From the NCBI GenBank assembly GCA_947625775.1, contig CANQPM010000028.1:1-38808 (forward strand): 38,808 bases of DNA, given 5' to 3'. Both the position numbers and the translations under genes were made by a program. The DNA is from an uncultured Lachnospiraceae bacterium. GTDB lineage: Bacteria; Bacillota; Clostridia; Lachnospirales; Lachnospiraceae. Of the stretch, positions 33,648 through 38,808 are shown piece by piece (within the stretch, counting starts at the first letter, position 1; the number at the start of each line of letters is the position of its first letter). The notes beneath the pieces are model-generated. The model did no database searches. It had not been told where the DNA came from and was given only the letters and a program-made list of their open reading frames with translations.

Positions 33648-34892
33648 CTATCTTTTATTTTTGTTTGTGTCAAAAATTTCTTCAAAATTTACTCTTTCAA
33701 ACACATCCAAATGCCCACCACGCGTTGCATTATATATTTTTATATTATAGACATCCGCATATCTTTTTGCTGCAATATATGCATTATATGTTTCTCCCTT
33801 ATATTTCATAAAATCCCTCACAATATTATCATCCATGTAATTCTTACAAAAATGCGTATCTTTTCCATCTTCTCCCCATGAAAAATCCACTCCTAAAAGA
33901 TATATCTCCTTAAATCCCATATACACAGCCATCTGTAACATGACATACATCACTGTCCGCCCTGCATATACCCCATTTGAAAAATCATCCGAAAAATCCG
34001 GATACCCTGATTGATACCTTTTGTCAAACATTCTAAATACATTTGCCGAACCATTATCTTTTTTTATGTCTATTCCAAAAAAATCCTTTACGAAAACAGT
34101 AAAATCACAGTTACTAATTTCCTCTGTAACCTCTCTATACATGTTTTCATCTATAACAACATAATAATCAGGTTTCCAGTGAGTATTTGGAAACATCAAA
34201 TATATTCTATTGCATCCAATAGAAATCATATCATGTGAGGCAATCTTATCTAAATCCGATGGAAGTAAACTCGGACCATTTCCTATCAAAAAACATTTTT
34301 CACCCATATGAATATTTTTGTACTTTAAAAGCGGCAAATACCTACTTTCAGCTTTATGTGCTATATCAGACCAAAAATTTATAACTTTGCAGTTCCCACA
34401 CAACAGCTCGTCCAAATCACTGTTTTCTTTCATATTTATTATCACATCAGAAACCGCGCAACAGCCCGCATTTATATGCAAAATATTTTTAAACGAGCAA
34501 TTACTGTTTACCTTTTTTAATTCTGCCATTAATGTATCTGATATAGGATTGCCAAATAATATTGCAAACGAATCATATTGTGTCAAATTCCACATTTCAA
34601 TCATTTCTTGGCATGAGAAAAAGCCTGCACCTATATATGGGCATTCGAAATAATTGTTCACATTGTTAGCCTCAAGCTGACTAACAATTTCCCTACTTGC
34701 AGTAAAAGCAGTAATGATAACCGTTTCGCCAGTCCACTTGCTTAAAAAATCATCAAAGCTGATAACTCCAATACCCTCATACAGAGTTCCAACCTTCCTA
34801 TCATTATTATCAATTATGGCAATTACATTTTCTTTTCCAAAGAAGCGTAATGCCGCGTAACAATTTAAGCTTGCTCCAAAAAAGTAGTACAT
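33648..34892 (-). CDS. Rossmann-like module fused to DUF115/GT42-like transferase
   Basis: Residues 1-90 are a divergent copy of the module (YYFFGASLNCYAALRFF, AIIDNNDRKVGTLYEGIGV, IVSQLEANNVN). From about 195 the protein has CFLIGNGPSLLPSDLDKI, a later SNGVYAGRTVMYV, and GFKEIYLLGVDFSW, which correspond in order and spacing to motifs of Maf/DUF115 proteins and of GT42 sialyltransferases. Both groups use CMP-linked sugar acids. Placed directly before the CMP-sugar synthetase and Kdo genes, it is the best candidate for the enzyme that transfers the Kdo-like sugar. AAGGAG lies about 5 bases before ATG at 34892. 414 residues. Whether the acceptor is protein or glycan is unknown. Confidence 0.75.
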   Translation of the reverse strand: MYYFFGASLNCYAALRFFGKENVIAIIDNNDRKVGTLYEGIGVISFDDFLSKWTGETVIITAFTASREIVSQLEANNVNNYFECPYIGAGFFSCQEMIEMWNLTQYDSFAILFGNPISDTLMAELKKVNSNCSFKNILHINAGCCAVSDVIINMKENSDLDELLCGNCKVINFWSDIAHKAESRYLPLLKYKNIHMGEKCFLIGNGPSLLPSDLDKIASHDMISIGCNRIYLMFPNTHWKPDYYVVIDENMYREVTEEISNCDFTVFVKDFFGIDIKKDNGSANVFRMFDKRYQSGYPDFSDDFSNGVYAGRTVMYVMLQMAVYMGFKEIYLLGVDFSWGEDGKDTHFCKNYMDDNIVRDFMKYKGETYNAYIAAKRYADVYNIKIYNATRGGHLDVFERVNFEEIFDTNKNKR

Positions 34893-34908
34893 ATTGCTCC
34901 TTTAAACT

Positions 34909-34983
34909 CTATGTCTTACCAATACTTATTTCTATAATTTCTGCGCCTTCTGTCATAAGACTCAGACTAACTTCCCTAACCAT
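34909..34983 (-). CDS. Possible 24-residue small ORF
   Basis: A 25-codon frame starting at ATG 34983 and ending at TAG 34911-34909, in the 103-base spacer between the radical SAM gene and the DUF115-like gene. The product begins MVREVSLSLMTEGAEII. The GGGAG upstream is only 2 bases from the ATG, which is poor spacing. It may be chance, or a short coupling ORF. No function is suggested. Confidence 0.15.
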   Translation of the reverse strand: MVREVSLSLMTEGAEIIEISIGKT

Positions 34984-34995
34984 TGCTCCCTAAAA

Positions 34996-36147
34996 TCATT
35001 GCACCCCAGCCACCACTAAACTTTCATTATCACTCCCGCATCCACCACAATACCTGCAGAGCGATATACTCCCATTTTCAACAAATCCCAAATCATGCGA
35101 TAACAGCTTCTTCCTTTCCGCAGGGCTTTTTATCTCCTCCAAATCTACAAAATCAGCCTTATCCTCTTTCAGCAGTCCTGCCTGTACCGCACTCCATACT
35201 ATATGGCAGTAATAAAATTTCTTATCATTCAACCCTCTAAACACAGGATTGCAGCACAGCATATGCTCCCTCGCAGACTCAAAACTCACTTTCTGCTTCT
35301 CCTCAGGAAAGAAAAAATTCTTCCATTTCATCTCTTTATTAATTTCAAATTCAATGCCGCTGTTCTCTAATTCATCTTCAAATCTTTTTAATTTTTCATC
35401 ATACGGAACGCTCGCCGTATAGTCGCTGATGCTTATTTTAGCGCCTGTTTCTTTCAGCACTTTTATAAGCCTTTCCTGAACCGGCACTGTACCATTAGTA
35501 ACAATAACAATCTGACCTACACGGCTCCCGTATTCTTTATGCAGCCAGTCCAGCATCTGCGGCAGCTCCCTATTGAGCAGCGGCTCACCACCCAGGATTG
35601 ATACCTTATAGCAGTAATTTACACTCCTAAATAGAGCATTAAAATTCTCCCTAAACTCTTCCATACCGATATTTCTTCTTCTGCTGTCCGCATAATGGTT
35701 AATAAACATATTGCAGTTTTTGCAGTTTAAAGAACAGTATGTCGTTACTGCCGTATGAACATCCAAAAGATGTATTTCACCCTTTTTGCGCCAGTAGTAC
35801 ATAGAAACAAACATATGCATATCAATAAAGTCTATGTTTTCCACATACCCGGCATTTTTTAGCTGTTCTGCTATCTCACTGTAATGAGCCGACACAAGGA
35901 TTTTCTTTTTTACGCCATTTTGTGAAATATTTTCTTTCAGGAACTTTGAAGCAGCTTTTATCTGAATGCCTCCAAAGTATGTATTGTCCAGTGCATCATT
36001 ATTATCCAGTACGGCTTCTATATGTATATCATCCGCTATTACTGCAAGATAAGCCCTTGCACGGATTGTGTACGGCATTACTATATACCCTTTTTCATTT
36101 TCCCAATACTTTTCAAATAATTCTTCTAATTCCTGTATAGTCTGCAT
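34996..36147 (-). CDS. Degenerate Rossmann-like module fused to radical SAM enzyme
   Basis: Residues about 18-108 keep the second half of the shared module (AVLDNNDALDNTYFGGIQI, IAEQLKNAGY) but the glycine turn is replaced by YIVMPYTIRARA. The rest is a radical SAM enzyme: TTYCSLNCKNCNMF gives CxxxCxxC, followed by SILGGEPLLN and VTNGT. Additional Cys residues near the C-terminus (MLCCNPVF, YYCHIVW, LCRYCGGC) could bind an auxiliary cluster as in SPASM-type enzymes. ATG at 36147 has GGGAG 5 bases upstream and starts 2 bases after the previous gene's TGA. It could catalyse an unusual sugar or peptide modification, such as epimerisation or cross-linking. Confidence 0.8.
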   Translation of the reverse strand: MQTIQELEELFEKYWENEKGYIVMPYTIRARAYLAVIADDIHIEAVLDNNDALDNTYFGGIQIKAASKFLKENISQNGVKKKILVSAHYSEIAEQLKNAGYVENIDFIDMHMFVSMYYWRKKGEIHLLDVHTAVTTYCSLNCKNCNMFINHYADSRRRNIGMEEFRENFNALFRSVNYCYKVSILGGEPLLNRELPQMLDWLHKEYGSRVGQIVIVTNGTVPVQERLIKVLKETGAKISISDYTASVPYDEKLKRFEDELENSGIEFEINKEMKWKNFFFPEEKQKVSFESAREHMLCCNPVFRGLNDKKFYYCHIVWSAVQAGLLKEDKADFVDLEEIKSPAERKKLLSHDLGFVENGSISLCRYCGGCGSDNESLVVAGVQ

Positions 36148-36149
36148 CT

Positions 36150-38303
36150 TCACTCCCATATAGGCACTTCTTTATTATTCAGTATGCCATTATCATAATA
36201 AAAACTTTTTTTCATTTTATCCGACGGCTCAAAGCCTCCGTCCATAAAACAGCCAAACAAATCCTCCGCAAAGCCTGTATCATTGCATAAGTCATCAAAA
36301 GCTATTTTCTCCTGTATATCTGCCATTTCACGCATAAACTCAAATATGCCCTCCTGCATTTCCAGCCTTATGTCAAAAGCCTTCTGGTTTGACATCGGCG
36401 CGGCATATTTTGCATTGGCATCTTGATCCATAAAAATCAGCATCCCATTCGGACTTGTAAAAAAAGCTTCTATGAAATTTGAATTTTTCCATACTTTAGA
36501 CTGCTTTCCTGTCGTGTCTTCTTTGTTTTGGAAGCATCCTTTCATGTTTTGACGGCGGCAGCATTTATTATCATTGTCAAGGCATGCACAGAAATAATAT
36601 CCGTTCATTTTTTGTTTCATTATCTTTCCCAGATAATATTGTGTGTTGCCATACAGCAGTGAATCAACTACTCCTATTTTCGGCATCAGTCCAAGCTTGG
36701 ATATGTATTTCAGATACCCTGCCCTTTCTTCCGATGCCTTACGGTATATCTCGTCTGCATACTTACCCAGTGCTTTTTCCAGTGTGTCCCTGTCTTTTTG
36801 TATGTCAATAACCGCTGTTGTAAGTGTTTCTTCATCTTCACTTTCCACCCTGAACCTGTCATGCAGAAATCCTGACAGATTGCCTGTGTATGGAAACATC
36901 GCTGCTTCATATATATCATCTTTCACTTCAATGGCGGCATTTATTACTGCCCTTCTGGAAATTTCCATATATACAGCTTTGGGGAATTTACTCCCTTTCA
37001 AAAGAGAACACATATATCTGTATTGTTCAATAAGCAGATATCCTTCACGGGCAAAAAATACTATCTCCTCAACCCCGTCCGAAACAGAGTTCTTCATCAT
37101 CCAGTACATAAATGAACAGCATAAGCTTCCCAAAAGACAATACCCGGCTTCTTTTTCATCATTAAATTTTACCCCTCTCCCAGTATTTGCGAAGGGATTA
37201 TTAAAGATTTTTACAGCAGTCATCCCTGCAGCCAGCGAAGCATATAAGCTGTTGACCTGCGGCAGGATCTCCCTCAAAGATGAATTTGCCATCATTTCGC
37301 CTGCACTTCTGATAAAATATGTGTCTATGCCGTATTCTTTTGGACGCATACAGTCACTTTTTTCATTATCGCCTATATGCAGGGCATTTCTTCCTTTAAC
37401 CACGTTCTGCCTGTAAAATTCCCACAGGCTTCCGTCTTCTTTGCTCCTTTTGCAGTCACATGATACGATGATCCTGCTGCTGTCTATATCCAAGCCATTA
37501 TAATGAAGTATCTTTTTTATATAATCCGCCGTATAATACATATCGCTTACAAGCCACACTTCTTTTTCCTGCATCAGTTCCCTGCACAGCTCTGTCATAA
37601 CATTTCTTGCGGAAATAAGCTTAAAATCCGTTTCCAATTCACATTGCTTTACTTTTTCCGTCAATGAAACATCCCATCCTGTCATCTCCCGTATTTTGGA
37701 ATATATTTCATCTATGTTTGGATTGTCTGATAATGCTGCGGCTTTTCTGCGTATCTCCGCAAAGTTAATGTCTGTATCGGCAAATCCTTTTATTTTTTTA
37801 TCAACTAATCCAAATATGTCTGACGGAAGATATATTTTTCTCATTATTAATGTATCAAAAACATCAAATGATATAACGTCATACTTCTCAGCCTTCTGCC
37901 TTAACTCATCATATGATTTGTTGAAATATTCATCTGCCGCCCTGTTTTCTTTCTCACTTTGTGCCGCTAACATGCCATTTCTGAAATATATTGGAATATT
38001 CCAGTCCTTGATACGGTTATATATTGTCCTCCAGTAATTTTCTGCCGTGTTTATGACTATCATGTCGGCATTTCTTTCAGCGGCTTCCCTGCTTATTATT
38101 TCAACACCATATTGGCTGCTGCCTATAAGAGCTTCTTCTCTGTCCAACAAGCCTACTATGTTGAAACCCTTTATCCTGCCAAGCAGCGTAGCGGTCATTC
38201 GCCCTGTACCGTATATGGCTATCCTTTTATCCCGCTTACCATCAAAAGCCTGTTCAAATTCTTCTATTTCGTAATCAAATTTCGTCTTTCCGTTGTCTGC
38301 CAT
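36150..38303 (-). CDS. Rossmann-like module fused to large HAD-type hydrolase-like protein
   Basis: A 717-residue protein. The module is near residues 25-115 (IAIYGTGRMTATLLGRI, GLLDREEALIGSSQYGVEI). Next is a HAD domain (about 130-340) with VISFDVFDTLIMR as motif I, WLVSDMYYTADYI as motif II, and LHIGDNEKSDCMRP as motif IV, typical of large predicted HAD hydrolases found in polysaccharide loci (COG5610-like). The remaining 370 residues are unassigned, with EEIVFFAREGYLL. ATG at 38303 has AGGGTGG 8 bases upstream; a GTG at 38315 is less likely. It is the first gene of the run, with a terminator for the preceding gene just upstream. Its chemistry is unknown. Confidence 0.75.
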   Translation of the reverse strand: MADNGKTKFDYEIEEFEQAFDGKRDKRIAIYGTGRMTATLLGRIKGFNIVGLLDREEALIGSSQYGVEIISREAAERNADMIVINTAENYWRTIYNRIKDWNIPIYFRNGMLAAQSEKENRAADEYFNKSYDELRQKAEKYDVISFDVFDTLIMRKIYLPSDIFGLVDKKIKGFADTDINFAEIRRKAAALSDNPNIDEIYSKIREMTGWDVSLTEKVKQCELETDFKLISARNVMTELCRELMQEKEVWLVSDMYYTADYIKKILHYNGLDIDSSRIIVSCDCKRSKEDGSLWEFYRQNVVKGRNALHIGDNEKSDCMRPKEYGIDTYFIRSAGEMMANSSLREILPQVNSLYASLAAGMTAVKIFNNPFANTGRGVKFNDEKEAGYCLLGSLCCSFMYWMMKNSVSDGVEEIVFFAREGYLLIEQYRYMCSLLKGSKFPKAVYMEISRRAVINAAIEVKDDIYEAAMFPYTGNLSGFLHDRFRVESEDEETLTTAVIDIQKDRDTLEKALGKYADEIYRKASEERAGYLKYISKLGLMPKIGVVDSLLYGNTQYYLGKIMKQKMNGYYFCACLDNDNKCCRRQNMKGCFQNKEDTTGKQSKVWKNSNFIEAFFTSPNGMLIFMDQDANAKYAAPMSNQKAFDIRLEMQEGIFEFMREMADIQEKIAFDDLCNDTGFAEDLFGCFMDGGFEPSDKMKKSFYYDNGILNNKEVPIWE

Positions 38304-38339
38304 TTTCGAAACCACCCTAATTTATATCCAAAACACAAA

Positions 38340-38391
38340 AAAATCCCGCTATAATATAAAATGAACTATTTCATACTTATAACGGGATTTT
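38340..38391 (-). terminator. Hairpin terminator between the nuclease tail and the glycan run
   Basis: The arms 38340-38354 and 38377-38391 are reverse complements over 15 positions with one mismatch, around a 22-base loop. On the minus strand the stem ends in GGGA followed by seven T residues, so it should stop transcripts of the nuclease gene. On the plus strand it is followed by fewer T residues. The first gene of the glycan run begins about 37 bases further on. I see no convincing consensus promoter in that gap. Confidence 0.75.
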
Positions 38392-38451
38392 CCTTATTCT
38401 TTCTTATTATTCAATTGTCGTAATCTGCAGTTCTGCCCCTGCCTTGCACCT

Positions 38452-38808
38452 TTACGCTTCACTGGCAAACATATCGTAATACTGCTCCGCCTTCTCTTTG
38501 GTAAGCTTGAAATATTTCTGCAGCTTGTCAATGCTGCGTTCTTTTGATACCTGCTCCGCAATGCTGTCAAGCACTAAAACACGTATTCCCTTCTCTATTC
38601 CTTTCTCTATTCCTACCTCCACACCGTCATTATAAACACACTGCCCAAGCCCTGTCACTTCCGATGCCTCCTTCCACAGCTCCTCTGTTTCAGAGAAGTC
38701 AATATATTCCGATACAGTCTCAATAAAGTCAGCCTTATGGGGATACATCACTGTATTAAGGAAATGCAGCAAATCATAGTTTTCTTCCCCCTTTTCCCCA
38801 TTATACAC
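38452..38808 (-). CDS. C-terminal part of an Rpn/YhgA-like nuclease or transposase-like protein (runs off window)
   Basis: The last 118 or so codons of a longer gene. The repeated glycine-rich GIEKGIEKGI, followed by a helical tail with EQYYDMFASEA, matches the C-terminal region of Rpn family recombination-promoting nucleases (PD-(D/E)XK fold), whose catalytic domain would lie beyond position 38808. The first codon of the readable frame is a GTG that is probably internal. The repeats could change length by slippage. These genes occur in many copies in Clostridia and are often near variable regions. Confidence 0.65.
   Translation of the reverse strand: MYNGEKGEENYDLLHFLNTVMYPHKADFIETVSEYIDFSETEELWKEASEVTGLGQCVYNDGVEVGIEKGIEKGIRVLVLDSIAEQVSKERSIDKLQKYFKLTKEKAEQYYDMFASEA

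Noticed and set aside
29428-34892. A sialic, pseudaminic or legionaminic acid pathway, suggested by the NeuA-like loop and the Maf/GT42-like gene
   Set aside because: The synthase is KdsA rather than a NeuB/PseI type, and an arabinose-5-phosphate isomerase is present, so a Kdo-type sugar fits better.
36643-37416. A 257-codon plus-strand open frame
   Set aside because: It is antisense to the HAD-type gene, has no ribosome binding site, and its composition (many Ser, Pro, Ile) is that of a reverse-strand shadow.
13025-38303. A Gram-negative lipopolysaccharide core locus
   Set aside because: There is no lipid A or heptose gene and no GT30 Kdo transferase, and the flanking genes and ribosome binding sites are Firmicutes-like.

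Overview
The window looks like a chromosome segment of a low-GC Gram-positive anaerobe, most probably a Lachnospiraceae-type Clostridia. The evidence is the hemZ / metallo-hydrolase / rel / apt block in the order usual for that group, G-rich Shine-Dalgarno sites, sigma-A-like promoters, a lipoprotein substrate-binding protein, and an Rpn-type nuclease tail. No tRNA, rRNA, CRISPR array or insertion sequence was found. No stretch longer than 300 bases lacks a gene.

Region 1 (1-7370, minus strand) is housekeeping: a repeat-rich spacer, hemZ-type radical SAM enzyme, MBL-fold hydrolase, bifunctional (p)ppGpp enzyme, adenine phosphoribosyltransferase with its own promoter, a YjjG-like HAD phosphatase, and a PfkB sugar kinase. 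Region 2 (7568-13035, plus strand) starts from a near-consensus promoter. It encodes a lipoprotein solute-binding protein followed by a 1301-residue hybrid sensor kinase with sensor, HAMP, PAS, GGDEF, GAF-like, HisKA, HATPase and receiver regions. No transporter permease is present, so the pair may be a sensory system. It ends against region 3 in a perfect inverted repeat that carries both stop codons.

Region 3 (13025-38303, minus strand) is a run of 20 co-directional genes for making and attaching an unusual glycan. It contains four GT2 enzymes, one GT4, two GT32-like enzymes, one unassigned GT-A-like enzyme and one DUF115/GT42-like enzyme. It also has an FkbM methyltransferase, a ParB-like/methyltransferase protein, a radical SAM enzyme, a large HAD-type protein, a four-part methyltransferase/kinase-like/cytidylyltransferase fusion, two xylose-isomerase-like TIM barrels, and four genes for a CMP-Kdo-type sugar (kdsD, kdsA, kdsC, a CMP-sugar synthetase). 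The most striking feature is a Rossmann-like module of about 90 residues. It has a glycine-rich first turn, an Asp ending the second strand, and a later 'IxxQLxxxGI'-like helix. It is attached to 15 of the 20 proteins, whatever their catalytic family. It sits at the C-terminus of every GT2 enzyme and at the N-terminus of nearly everything else. I see no flippase, polymerase, ABC exporter or other membrane protein in this run, which fits glycan assembly in the cytoplasm, for example on flagellin or another protein. This last point is inference.

Region 4 (38340-38808) holds a terminator hairpin and the C-terminal part of an Rpn/YhgA-like nuclease that runs off the window. The middle of region 3 (about 18.9-34.9 kb) is visibly richer in A+T than either end, which suggests that part was acquired or exchanged separately.
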